Assembly (NCBI GenBank): GCA_937892015.1
Contig: CALAUY010000180.1
Coordinates: forward strand, 1 to 20,723
Direction of reading: 5' to 3'
Length of the DNA stretch: 20,723 nucleotides
Origin: an uncultured Bacteroidales bacterium
GTDB taxonomy: Bacteria; Bacteroidota; Bacteroidia; Bacteroidales; Paludibacteraceae
Part shown: one piece after another, positions 7,527-14,716 of the stretch
How positions within the stretch are numbered: the first letter of the stretch is position 1
Layout: every line of letters starts with the position of its first letter
Position numbers and translations under genes: made by a program
Notes under the pieces: generated by a model
What the model was told of the DNA's origin: nothing
The model's database searches: none
Seen by the model: only the letters and a program-made list of their open reading frames with translations

Positions 7527-8442
7527 AGACCTGGAGGTCTGTCATCTTCTCTCCCAATCCTATATAGCGCACAGGAATCTTGAAACGGTCACTTATGCCA
7601 ATGACCACTCCACCTTTAGCCGTACCATCCAGTTTGGTGATGGCAAGCGAGGTCACTTGTGTCGCTTTGCTGAACTGCTCTGCTTGGATGTAGGCATTCT
7701 GCCCCGTACTGCCGTCAAGAACGAGCATCACATCGTGTGGCGCGTCCGGCACCACTTTCTGCATCACGTTCTTGATTTTGGTCAGCTCGTTCATCAGGTT
7801 CACTTTGTTGTGGAGTCGTCCGGCAGTGTCGATAAGCACCACATCGACGTCGTTGGCCACGGCCGACTGTAGCGTGTCATACGCCACACTCGCAGGGTCG
7901 CTGCCTTGCTGCTGCTTAACGACAGGGACACCCACACGTTCGCCCCAGATGCACAGTTGCTCCACAGCTGCGGCACGGAACGTGTCGGCAGCACCCAACA
8001 TCACTTTCTTCCCTGCCTGCTTGTACTGATAGGCCAGTTTGCCGATGGTGGTGGTCTTACCCACCCCATTGACGCCCACCACCATGATAACGTATGGTTT
8101 GCAGGGCAGAGATTCCGTGAAATCGGGTTGCATCACCACGTTGTTCTCTTGGAGGAGTGATGACACTTCCTCCAAGAGAATCGTGTTGAGTTCGGCAGTA
8201 CTGACGTATTTGTCGCGCTTCACGCGCTCTTGTACACGTTCTACAATCCGCAGAGTCGTCTCAACGCCCACATCGCTGCTAATCAAAGCCTCTTCGAGGT
8301 TGTCCAACACCTCGTCGTCCACCTCAGACTTGCCGATGATGGCGTGACTAATCTTGCTGAGCACGCTCTGCTTGGTTGTCTCCAAGCCGCGCTCAAGCGT
8401 CTCTTTCTGTTCTTTCGATTTGAATAACCCGAAAAAAGCCAT
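7474..8442 (-). CDS. ftsY: Signal recognition particle receptor FtsY
   Basis: FtsY is the SRP receptor GTPase that delivers ribosome-nascent chain complexes to the Sec translocon at the inner membrane. The 322-residue product has a helical N domain (about 1-115) and a complete G domain: G1 GVNGVGKT (123-130), DTFRAAAVEQL (153-163), G3 DTAGR (205-209), G4 TKLD (269-272) and G5 GLGEK (295-299). The long acidic A domain of enteric FtsY is absent, as in many phyla; membrane binding would rely on the amphipathic N-terminal helix MAFFGLFKSK. The C-terminal tail extends a few residues past the usual end (LLDTVANC) into the overlap with the transporter gene. The gene lies 27 bp downstream of the DUF5723-like gene. 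Confidence 0.97.
   Translation of the reverse strand: MAFFGLFKSKEQKETLERGLETTKQSVLSKISHAIIGKSEVDDEVLDNLEEALISSDVGVETTLRIVERVQERVKRDKYVSTAELNTILLEEVSSLLQENNVVMQPDFTESLPCKPYVIMVVGVNGVGKTTTIGKLAYQYKQAGKKVMLGAADTFRAAAVEQLCIWGERVGVPVVKQQQGSDPASVAYDTLQSAVANDVDVVLIDTAGRLHNKVNLMNELTKIKNVMQKVVPDAPHDVMLVLDGSTGQNAYIQAEQFSKATQVTSLAITKLDGTAKGGVVIGISDRFKIPVRYIGLGEKMTDLQVFNREAFVHGLLDTVANC
7477..7491. other. Palindrome inside the overlapping 3' ends of the transporter and ftsY
   Basis: ACAGTT-GGC-AACTGT is a perfect 6 bp stem in the last codons of both convergent genes. It has no T-run on either strand. It might protect both transcript ends from exonucleases, but it is also short enough to be chance. Confidence 0.2.
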
Positions 8443-8469
8443 AATCGTTATTCGTTAATGTCCGAAGAA

Positions 8470-9963
8470 TCAATTCGTTGCCGCGGGCTCAATGTCCGCA
8501 GTAGCGAGACTCTTCTTTTTCTGTTTCCATCCCCATACAAGGCTCAATCCCAGTTCAGCATTGATGCCTTGCGTTCTGTACGGCACAACCATCTTGCCGT
8601 CGTATGCGGCAAAGACGAACGGCACGTAATCGGCAGCAACGCTTATCATGAACGGGCCGAGACGCAATCCTAAACCGGCACCGATATTGCTCCATTTACC
8701 ATTGAGGAACGAGTAGCTCACTCCGAAGTTGAACCAAGAAGCAGGCCTAACTGCCACGCCGAGCGTCACTTCCTCGAACAAACGGTTGTTGTAGAGCATG
8801 GTTTTGGAAAACACACCGAGTCCGAAGATGTCGTTCAGTAAGTTCAGCTCGACTGCCGCGTTCATTTTCATCGTCAGCGGAACGAGGAATCCTTTCTGTC
8901 CGTCGGTCGATGTGAGTGCGTTCTCGTACACGCCTTGCAGGCGCGCCAACACGGTGTCGCCCAACTGCTGGCCATTGAACTGACCGTTCTCATCGGTATA
9001 ATCCGAGTAGTTGAGTTGTCCCACGCCACTATATGTGCCGCTGAGGGCGAAATCGTAGTGATGACCATTGAGCCAATAGATTGCACCGAGGTCCGTAAAA
9101 GCGAGCGAGATGTTCAGGTACTTGATAGGACGTACACTCAAGCCCACATCAACCGCGCCACCATAACCATTGAAGTAACTCAGCGCATTGGTGAGTGCCA
9201 GTTGCTCCTTGAAATTATAGTTATCGAACGTTGCCGCATCGAACCTCGTCGGGTACTCCTTGAACGGACCTGCCATATAGATGGACCCATTGCCCTGCAC
9301 CGACCATTGTTCGGGACTTGCCGTGAGACTCAGGTTCGTTGCGTTCAGGCCTGCGTAGCCGTGCCCCACAAGACCTTTCACTTTGAAGCCCCACGTCCAT
9401 ATCTTGCCCGAGGTGCGGGAGTAACCAATCGCCAATTCGGAATAGACTTGTGCCTGTACGCCGAGTCGGGACATGTCAAAGATATTCTCTTGCTCGAGGT
9501 CGCTCATACCGCCACCGAGGGCGAAATTGAATAGTCCTTTAGGTATCGTCACGCCCGCGTCGATACGCTCGTTGATGTTAACGTGGAAATATCCCTGTTT
9601 GCTCGTACGCCACCCGAAACCGAACAGCGCGATGTTGAGGTCAGCATTGATGAGCGTATTGTCCTGGATTGCGCTCAGTAGGTCCACGCCACTCAATGGA
9701 TTGAGCGTCCACATCGTCGTGCCATCTTTGTTGATAATCAAGTCTTTCACAGTGAACGAGTTGTTGCCGGCATTGAGACTTATATGGCTAATAGCAGGCA
9801 GGTAGAGGTATCCCTCTGTAATCGGCTCGTAGGCCGGATTGAGGAAATGACGGTAAGGTGCGTTGTGAAGGAAGTAGGTGGTTGCCACTTCCGATTGGGC
9901 AGTTGCGCCAAGACTTATCATGCCAAGAAGGCATATAAGTGCAAATGATTTCATTCGTTTCAT
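8470..9963 (-). CDS. DUF5723-like outer-membrane beta-barrel protein
   Basis: A 497-residue protein with signal peptide MKRMKSFALICLLGMISLGATAQ and then a strand-rich body. The segment after the signal, with YFLHNAPYRHFLNPAYEP, is the conserved opening of DUF5723-type barrels in Bacteroidetes. The body has repeated amphipathic strands with Gly and aromatic residues and ends in LGLSLVWGWK plus a short Lys-rich tail, so the last strand is not the extreme C-terminus. I chose ATG 9961-9963 over an in-frame TTG 21 nt upstream because the signal peptide begins there and a strong AGGAGG lies 7 nt before it, overlapping the stop region of the preceding lipoprotein gene. That Shine-Dalgarno is unusual for this phylum. 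Function is unknown; it is probably made with the upstream lipoprotein. Confidence 0.82.
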   Translation of the reverse strand: MKRMKSFALICLLGMISLGATAQSEVATTYFLHNAPYRHFLNPAYEPITEGYLYLPAISHISLNAGNNSFTVKDLIINKDGTTMWTLNPLSGVDLLSAIQDNTLINADLNIALFGFGWRTSKQGYFHVNINERIDAGVTIPKGLFNFALGGGMSDLEQENIFDMSRLGVQAQVYSELAIGYSRTSGKIWTWGFKVKGLVGHGYAGLNATNLSLTASPEQWSVQGNGSIYMAGPFKEYPTRFDAATFDNYNFKEQLALTNALSYFNGYGGAVDVGLSVRPIKYLNISLAFTDLGAIYWLNGHHYDFALSGTYSGVGQLNYSDYTDENGQFNGQQLGDTVLARLQGVYENALTSTDGQKGFLVPLTMKMNAAVELNLLNDIFGLGVFSKTMLYNNRLFEEVTLGVAVRPASWFNFGVSYSFLNGKWSNIGAGLGLRLGPFMISVAADYVPFVFAAYDGKMVVPYRTQGINAELGLSLVWGWKQKKKSLATADIEPAATN

Positions 9964-9970
9964 ATCATGT

Positions 9971-9976
9971 CCTCCT
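9971..9976 (-). promoter_or_regulatory. Strong Shine-Dalgarno of the DUF5723-like gene
   Basis: The minus strand reads AGGAAAGGAGG just before the start, with AGGAGG 7 nt from the ATG at 9963. Bacteroidetes genes mostly lack such a site, and the other genes here do. It decides the start codon and suggests high or coupled translation. Confidence 0.7.
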
Positions 9977-9980
9977 TTCC

Positions 9981-11768
9981 TCAAAATGCAAGTCGTAAAT
10001 ATGCGTCCAAATTGGCTGCAATGTCAATCTTGAAGCTGAACCGGCCGGTCTTCGAGAGGGCGATAGGATACGCCTCTTGAGGCAGTTCGGTCATTCCTTC
10101 ATTGAGGCTGGTATCGCAGATAGTAGCGGTGTAGAGGAGCGTCTTCACCTTGCTGAGATTGTTGAGTTTATCTTCCGTCACGTTGATGACGTTCATGTTT
10201 GTCCCTGGAACCAGCTCGCCTTTAGCTGCATCCCATTCGTTGGGCGCGGCAATGGTGAAAGGCTGCATATCCATCACGAGGTCTCCGTTCTCGTCGAGTG
10301 GCGTGAGCTTCAGTTGGATATTGAACGGCAGTGTGTTCTTGGCAGTGATAATCAGTTTCAGCACTTTCACTCCGATGCTGTCCACTACCTCCACATCTTT
10401 GAGAAGCGAATCGAGCGAAAACTCGTTGATATTGACTTTCAGTGTGTCTGTGAAAGCGAGGTTAACGCCCTTATTGAACTCGAACGGCATCGAAATCTGT
10501 GTCTCGATCAGCGCATCGGTTTTTTTCGTTAGGCGCATCTGCGGGTAAGCGGGGTCGTTGTTGATGAAGACGTTGTACGCAAACTCCAGTTTCTCCGGCT
10601 CTACGGCGAAGAGTTGGTCGATATGTCCCTCTGCAGGGTCTTTAGAGAGGTGGAACTCATTGCGCGTCACTTTATCTAACGGGTCGTTGGGCTGCACCAA
10701 GTTGGTGAAAAGCAGGTCGGTGGACGGACTGCCATTGAACGATGCCGATGCTTTCGTGCCGGTCTTGCGGTCAGTGGTCGTAAGTTTATCGATATGGATG
10801 CCGAGCGGGGCTCCTATACCGGTGGTGACGGCCAGGTCGATGCGCGGGTCAGCAAAAGGTACCTTGAAACTGCCAATCCGGTCCCAGATAGGCAACATGT
10901 CCGAGAAAGAGATGTCCATCGTCTCGTTGCCCAGTCCGGATGTGTTGAAATAGCCGAAGATGGCAGTGTAATCGAACACCGAGATACCGAAACTGAACCC
11001 GAATGCAGACGAACGCTGAATCATAATCGACTCGCCGTTCTCTAAACTCAACGTGAAGCGTAGATTGAGGGTGATGGAATCGATGGCGTTGTCCGTGCTG
11101 AGTGGTTGAGCAGGGTCTTTCACCAAGTCGAGTGTAAAATTGTCGATGATAACGGGAATCTGATCGCCGTAGTTCTTGCCCTCAAGGTCCACACTAATGA
11201 CGTTTCCCGCTGCTCGTTTCATCTCTGCGGGCAGGAAGATTTCGACGCTCTCAATCTTGTCGAAAGTCATGTCGGGCATGTTCTGCGCGGTAATCATCGC
11301 ATTCAGTTGTGCCATGTTGATGATGGCACTGTCGATGCGCTCGTCTGAACCTGTTTGGTTGATGCCTCCCAGACTCAGACCTATCGGGCAATTGATGATG
11401 ATAGGTGTACCGTTACCAATGAGTGGTCCGTAACCGACGGGCAACCAGTCCGGAAGTAGGTCACCAACTACCAATGAGGCACTGGCAGGCTGGAAATAAC
11501 CGGTCATGTCCACATCGTCGATTCCTACTTGCATGTTCATCGAGTCGCTGAAACAGAGCACGCCATCTTCGCGTACGATGAATCCCTCGCCGATGTTGTC
11601 ACCGATGAAGTCGCCAAGCCCTGCCGACACTTCACCCACGGGCAACGCTGCGCCGAAACCCAACTTCACTGTCGGGTCGTCTATATGCGCGATGTCCACG
11701 TCTGCTTTGCAAGCAAACATGCCCAACGCCAATAGGGGCAGCAATGAACGAATAAGTTGATTTTTCAT
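9981..11768 (-). CDS. Large lipoprotein of unknown function, paired with the DUF5723-like barrel
   Basis: From ATG 11766-11768 the product is 595 residues. It starts MKNQLIRSLLPLLALGMFAC, a lipoprotein-type signal with Cys20 in a loose lipobox, followed by KADVD, which partly resembles the acidic export tag of surface lipoproteins in this phylum. The frame opens earlier, but those codons give no export signal and overlap the predicted promoter leader, so I reject them. The body is low in Cys, rich in Asp, Ile, Leu and Asn, and looks like stacked beta-sandwich domains with repeated strand patterns such as AIDSITLNLRFTLSLEN and VKVLKLIITAKNTLPFNIQLKL. I recognise no enzymatic motif. It is 17 bp upstream of the DUF5723-like gene and has its own promoter. 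Confidence 0.78.
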   Translation of the reverse strand: MKNQLIRSLLPLLALGMFACKADVDIAHIDDPTVKLGFGAALPVGEVSAGLGDFIGDNIGEGFIVREDGVLCFSDSMNMQVGIDDVDMTGYFQPASASLVVGDLLPDWLPVGYGPLIGNGTPIIINCPIGLSLGGINQTGSDERIDSAIINMAQLNAMITAQNMPDMTFDKIESVEIFLPAEMKRAAGNVISVDLEGKNYGDQIPVIIDNFTLDLVKDPAQPLSTDNAIDSITLNLRFTLSLENGESIMIQRSSAFGFSFGISVFDYTAIFGYFNTSGLGNETMDISFSDMLPIWDRIGSFKVPFADPRIDLAVTTGIGAPLGIHIDKLTTTDRKTGTKASASFNGSPSTDLLFTNLVQPNDPLDKVTRNEFHLSKDPAEGHIDQLFAVEPEKLEFAYNVFINNDPAYPQMRLTKKTDALIETQISMPFEFNKGVNLAFTDTLKVNINEFSLDSLLKDVEVVDSIGVKVLKLIITAKNTLPFNIQLKLTPLDENGDLVMDMQPFTIAAPNEWDAAKGELVPGTNMNVINVTEDKLNNLSKVKTLLYTATICDTSLNEGMTELPQEAYPIALSKTGRFSFKIDIAANLDAYLRLAF

Positions 11769-11857
11769 AATGCTTGTATTGTGAATGATAATTTCCGAAG
11801 TAGCGTTTGTTACGTCCATCAACAGATTATTTACCTAATAAATACTCTAACGCGGCG

Positions 11858-11888
11858 CAAAATTACAATTTTTTTTTGATATAACAAA
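11858..11888 (-). promoter_or_regulatory. Promoter of the lipoprotein/DUF5723-like unit
   Basis: On the minus strand the -33 TTTG (11885-11888) is followed by 19 bp and the -7 box TAATTTTG (11858-11865), then C. This is a full match to the Bacteroidetes housekeeping promoter. The spacer holds ATATCAAAAA. The predicted leader is about 80 nt. Confidence 0.82.
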
Positions 11889-11896
11889 ATAAAAAC

Positions 11897-11931
11897 GCAA
11901 AAAAATGCAATTATTGGTGCATTTTCTTTGC
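11897..11931 (-). terminator. Probable intrinsic terminator of the helicase transcript
   Basis: A 13 bp stem (11897-11909 with 11918-11931, one bulged C) and an 8-nt loop lie about 30 bp past the helicase stop. On the minus strand it is followed by TTTTTATTTTG, a T-rich tract that also supplies the -33 TTTG of the next promoter. The stem core AAAATGCA/TGCATTTT is perfect. Confidence 0.65.
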
Positions 11932-11963
11932 AAAAAGGGCTCAAATCAACCAAAACACGGCTT

Positions 11964-13415
11964 CTATTGCTGTTTTTTTGGCGGAAAATGGATGAGAAAA
12001 ACCTGTTCTTGTGCGCGTGTCAAGGCAGTGTAGAACCAACGATAGAAATCTTCGCCGAGCTGCTCGTCGCTCACTTTGCCCGGGTCGATAAAAACGCGTT
12101 TCCACTGTCCGCCTTGCGCTTTGTGGCACGTGACGGCATATGCGAAACGCACTTGCAGCGCGTTGTAGTAAGGCGATTGCATCACCGCCTTCCACAAGTC
12201 GCGGCGGTTGCGGAGTTCGGGATAATCTTCTGCCACACGTACGAAGAGCTGTTTTTGCAGCGCATAATTGGCATCGGGCGAATCGGTGAAAAGTGTGTCT
12301 AACCAGAGCGTTACATCGATATCGTAGTTGTAGTCCATGGCGTGGAGTGAGGCATCGACAAAATGAAACCCATAGAGTTCGCGCTCGTTGTGTAGCCGCA
12401 CTATCTCGAACATGTCGCCATTGGCCAGAAAAGGCAGATTGTCGTATTTCTCGGTCCAAAAATAGTTGTTTTTTGTGACCATGATTCGGTCGCCTTGCGC
12501 TACCTGTCCTTCCATCCAAAGTATCTGATTACGAATGCCTTGATTGTAGAGGTTAGTGCGTTGGTTGGTGCGAGTGATGATAATCGTTTCTTCGGGCCCT
12601 ACTTGTTGATAGGCCTCTTCCATAGCTTGCAAGAACGGCTCACTTTCGTATATCGAGCGGATGTCGGGGAACGTGTTGGTCGTTATGTCCGGCATTAGGT
12701 GCACGTTGCCCGCTGCCAGTTGGTTGCGGATACGCGTTGCGTTGAAGAGGATGCCGGAGTCGAGTGCTTGTCGCGCCACTTCGGTCAGTGTGTGCTCAGC
12801 AACACGAAGTCCGTAACCGCGGAGATTATCGACGTTGAGTGCCGGTGAGTTTGTTTGTCCGACGGGTGGCAACTGCGCATCGTCTCCGAGCAGCAAGAGC
12901 GAACAACCTTGTGCCGAGAAAACGTACTGAATAAGGTCGTCAAGTAGTCGCCCGCTACCAAAAGTGCTGCTGTCAGCCGCTGTGTTGGACAGCATCGAAG
13001 CCTCGTCAACGATGAACAGAGTACGTTGCTGCATGTTCGCGGACAGTGCGAACTGTTCTGAACCCAACTGCCGCTGGCGATAAATGCGCTTGTGGATAGT
13101 ATATGCGGGAAAACCCGAATAGGCACTCAGCACTTTGGCCGCACGACCGGTGGGCGCGAGCAGGCAGAACGGTTGTTTGAGTGCGTTCATCGCCCTCACA
13201 AGTGCCGACACAATACTCGTCTTACCCGTGCCCGCATACCCGCGGAGAACGAACGTCTTACCCTCTTCCGTGCTCAGCAGAAAACGGCCGAGTTGGTGCA
13301 ACAATGCCTCTTGACCTTGATTGGGGACAAAAGGCAGTTCGTTGCGGATGTGCGCTATAAGAAAATCTTCCAACACGTTAATACCTTTATTTTCTGCGTG
13401 ATGAGCCGACAACAT
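11964..13415 (-). CDS. RecD-like SF1B ATP-dependent DNA helicase
   Basis: A 483-residue helicase. Motif I GYAGTGKTS (59-67), motif Ia APTGRAAKVL (87-96), Walker B LFIVDEAS (133-140), motif III GDDAQLPPVG (177-186), the late TCHKAQG motif (429-435) and motif VI YTALTRA (462-468) are all present. This is the AAA_30 plus UvrD_C_2 arrangement of RecD2-like helicases, without the long N-terminal region of RecD2. It probably acts in DNA repair or replication-fork maintenance; the exact role in Bacteroidetes is unknown to me. The ATG at 13415 lies 2 nt after the T-run of the predicted SRP RNA gene, and the first 13 residues (MLSAHHAENKGIN) look non-conserved. A GTG at 13374-13376 or the TTG beside it, giving M-L/E-DFLIAHI, is a credible true start. 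Confidence 0.9.
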   Translation of the reverse strand: MLSAHHAENKGINVLEDFLIAHIRNELPFVPNQGQEALLHQLGRFLLSTEEGKTFVLRGYAGTGKTSIVSALVRAMNALKQPFCLLAPTGRAAKVLSAYSGFPAYTIHKRIYRQRQLGSEQFALSANMQQRTLFIVDEASMLSNTAADSSTFGSGRLLDDLIQYVFSAQGCSLLLLGDDAQLPPVGQTNSPALNVDNLRGYGLRVAEHTLTEVARQALDSGILFNATRIRNQLAAGNVHLMPDITTNTFPDIRSIYESEPFLQAMEEAYQQVGPEETIIITRTNQRTNLYNQGIRNQILWMEGQVAQGDRIMVTKNNYFWTEKYDNLPFLANGDMFEIVRLHNERELYGFHFVDASLHAMDYNYDIDVTLWLDTLFTDSPDANYALQKQLFVRVAEDYPELRNRRDLWKAVMQSPYYNALQVRFAYAVTCHKAQGGQWKRVFIDPGKVSDEQLGEDFYRWFYTALTRAQEQVFLIHFPPKKQQ

Positions 13416-13417
13416 AC

Positions 13418-13519
13418 AAAAAAGGGAAGCGATCTACATCGCACCGCTACAACCTACTACCCTTGCTTCGATCAAGACCTGGGGGGATTCATAGGGAGCT
13501 GGTCGTGTAGGACTTCCCT
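13418..13519 (-). ncRNA. ffs: Signal recognition particle RNA, small bacterial type (4.5S-like)
   Basis: The minus strand carries the SRP domain IV signature: CCCCCCAGGTC (13486-13476), a 6-nt apical loop, then GAAGCAAGGGTA (13469-13458). Both sides of the symmetric internal loop that bind Ffh are intact. The ends pair as in small SRP RNAs: AGGGAAG (13519-13513) with CTTCCCT (13429-13423), and CTACA (13510-13506) with TGTAG (13438-13434). Six T (13423-13418) end the gene, partly used in the stem, so the length is about 100 nt. A full promoter lies just upstream and predicts a start near 13520-13525. The apical loop reads TTGATC where the usual sequence is CGGAAG, so the GGAA tetraloop is missing. 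The partner FtsY is encoded 5 kb away. Exact ends are approximate. Confidence 0.88.
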
Positions 13520-13530
13520 AAATTGTGGTG

Positions 13531-13562
13531 CAAAATTACTGCTTTTTTTTGACATATCCAAA
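13531..13562 (-). promoter_or_regulatory. Promoter of the SRP RNA gene
   Basis: On the minus strand TTTG (13559-13562), a 20 bp spacer and TAATTTTG (13531-13538) match the Bacteroidetes consensus in full. The spacer contains ATGTCAAAAA. The predicted start is 6-7 nt downstream, at the first bases of the SRP RNA stem. The helicase has no separate promoter visible between the RNA and its start. Confidence 0.83.
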
Positions 13563-13571
13563 TTTTTAGGC

Positions 13572-13588
13572 AAAAAAGTGCGTTTTTT
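13572..13588 (-). terminator. Weak candidate terminator after the subtilase gene
   Basis: A-run (13572-13577) and T-run (13583-13588) could pair across a 5-nt loop, and on the minus strand the structure ends in six T. The stem has only A-T pairs, so support is weak. It falls between the subtilase stop and the SRP RNA promoter. Confidence 0.3.
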
Positions 13589-13591
13589 AGG

Positions 13592-14710
13592 TCATTTTTC
13601 GTCATTTTTCTCGATTATGTGACCCAAAAGCGTATATTTGATGCCATTTTTGATGATGATGAGTTGTCCGTTTTCGATGCGTTTGCCGTTTTCGGGCGGG
13701 TCTTGTGTGGTAGGTGTGAGTGCAGTCCGTTCACCCGAATAAGCGAACCATGCATCCGGCACGCCGTACCCTGCTTGTGGGTCGTGAAGCGGATAGAGAG
13801 AAGCACTCTGCATAATCAGTTCGCGCAACTCCATGGCCGAGAGGTTGGGTAGTGCTTGCCATAGACAGGCGGCCATTCCCGCAACTGCCGGTGCAGCGAA
13901 CGAGGTGCCGTTGGCCGGCAGCACTCCGCCAACGTACTGACCGAGCGAGTCTTGTGCATTGGTTCTGTAAACCAATGCGTTCCAACCCGACGCACTTACT
14001 TCGGGCTTGAGTCGCCCGTCGGCCGTGGGTCCGAAGCTGCTGAAATAGGCGATAGTGTCGTGGTTATAGACATCCACAGCTCCCACGGTGAGAATACTAT
14101 CGGCATCGGCCGGCGTGGCGATGTAATGCCACTCTTTGTTGCCATCGTTGCCAGCCGACACCACCACCAAGCGTCCGTGCCGCGCCAACTCGATCGCGGC
14201 TCTGGCCGCCACACTCGTGCCGTCCATGTCGGCGTAACTGTAATTCCGCGGGTTAGGCTGGTCATCGATGTCATCGAAAGTGGAGTATCCGAGTGACACG
14301 GTCACTATATCCACATCGAGCGAGTCGGCTAATCGGAAAGCCCGCGCCAGTCGCTCCACTTCACCGTAATACTCCGCGGGCGAGTCCTCCGAGCGGATGA
14401 GGTAAAACGATGCGTCAGGTGCCGTTCCCACGAATCCGGCAGCGCTGTCTTCATAGAGCATGGTGCTCAACACCATCGCGCCGTGTGCGTTCGTCGGGTT
14501 GTCGAACATGCCCAGACTATCTACTGCAAGCGAATCGCCGGCCAGTAGGTCGTACGAGCCGAGGATGTGCGATTGAGGGAAGATGGTGGAGTCGTTGGCT
14601 CGGAAGAAACCGGCATCAATCACCGCAATCGTTATGCCATCACCACGAAAGCCCGCGTTGTGCAGCGGCGTGAGGTTGAAAAGCAATAATATGAGCGAAA
14701 AGAGTTTCAT
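13592..14710 (-). CDS. Compact S8 (subtilisin-like) serine protease without prodomain
   Basis: The catalytic set is complete: Asp32 in AVIDAGF, His76 in NAHGAMV, oxyanion Asn188 in SAGNDG, and Ser270 in NGTSFAAPAVAG. It should be an active exported peptidase. The hydrophobic N-terminus MKLFSLILLLFNL runs directly into TPLHNAGFRGDGITIAVID, so the propeptide and leading region of around 100-150 residues found in related Bacteroidetes subtilases are absent. A stop codon in frame just upstream rules out a longer start. The C-terminus (about 345-364) has IENGQLIIIKNGIKYTLLG, similar to a short tail found on many Prevotella secreted proteins. The start is 6 bp after rlmD. Extent and operon position are clear; substrate is unknown. 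Confidence 0.9.
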   Translation of the reverse strand: MKLFSLILLLFNLTPLHNAGFRGDGITIAVIDAGFFRANDSTIFPQSHILGSYDLLAGDSLAVDSLGMFDNPTNAHGAMVLSTMLYEDSAAGFVGTAPDASFYLIRSEDSPAEYYGEVERLARAFRLADSLDVDIVTVSLGYSTFDDIDDQPNPRNYSYADMDGTSVAARAAIELARHGRLVVVSAGNDGNKEWHYIATPADADSILTVGAVDVYNHDTIAYFSSFGPTADGRLKPEVSASGWNALVYRTNAQDSLGQYVGGVLPANGTSFAAPAVAGMAACLWQALPNLSAMELRELIMQSASLYPLHDPQAGYGVPDAWFAYSGERTALTPTTQDPPENGKRIENGQLIIIKNGIKYTLLGHIIEKNDEK

Positions 14711-14716
14711 ATCCGT

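Noticed and set aside
8935..9534. A 199-codon plus-strand frame in the DUF5723-like gene
   Set aside because: Antisense shadow of a barrel gene with signal peptide and good Shine-Dalgarno.
11769..11822. Longer N-terminus for the large lipoprotein
   Set aside because: The extra codons carry no export signal and would bury the lipoprotein signal peptide 18 residues inside.
13591..13610. Tandem GTCATTTTTC repeat, considered as a regulatory element
   Set aside because: It simply encodes the Lys/Asp/Glu/Asn-rich end of the subtilase and has only two short copies.
13092..13622. A 176-codon plus-strand frame across the helicase start and SRP RNA
   Set aside because: It crosses the helicase coding region, a structural RNA gene and two AT-rich regulatory gaps, with no motif.
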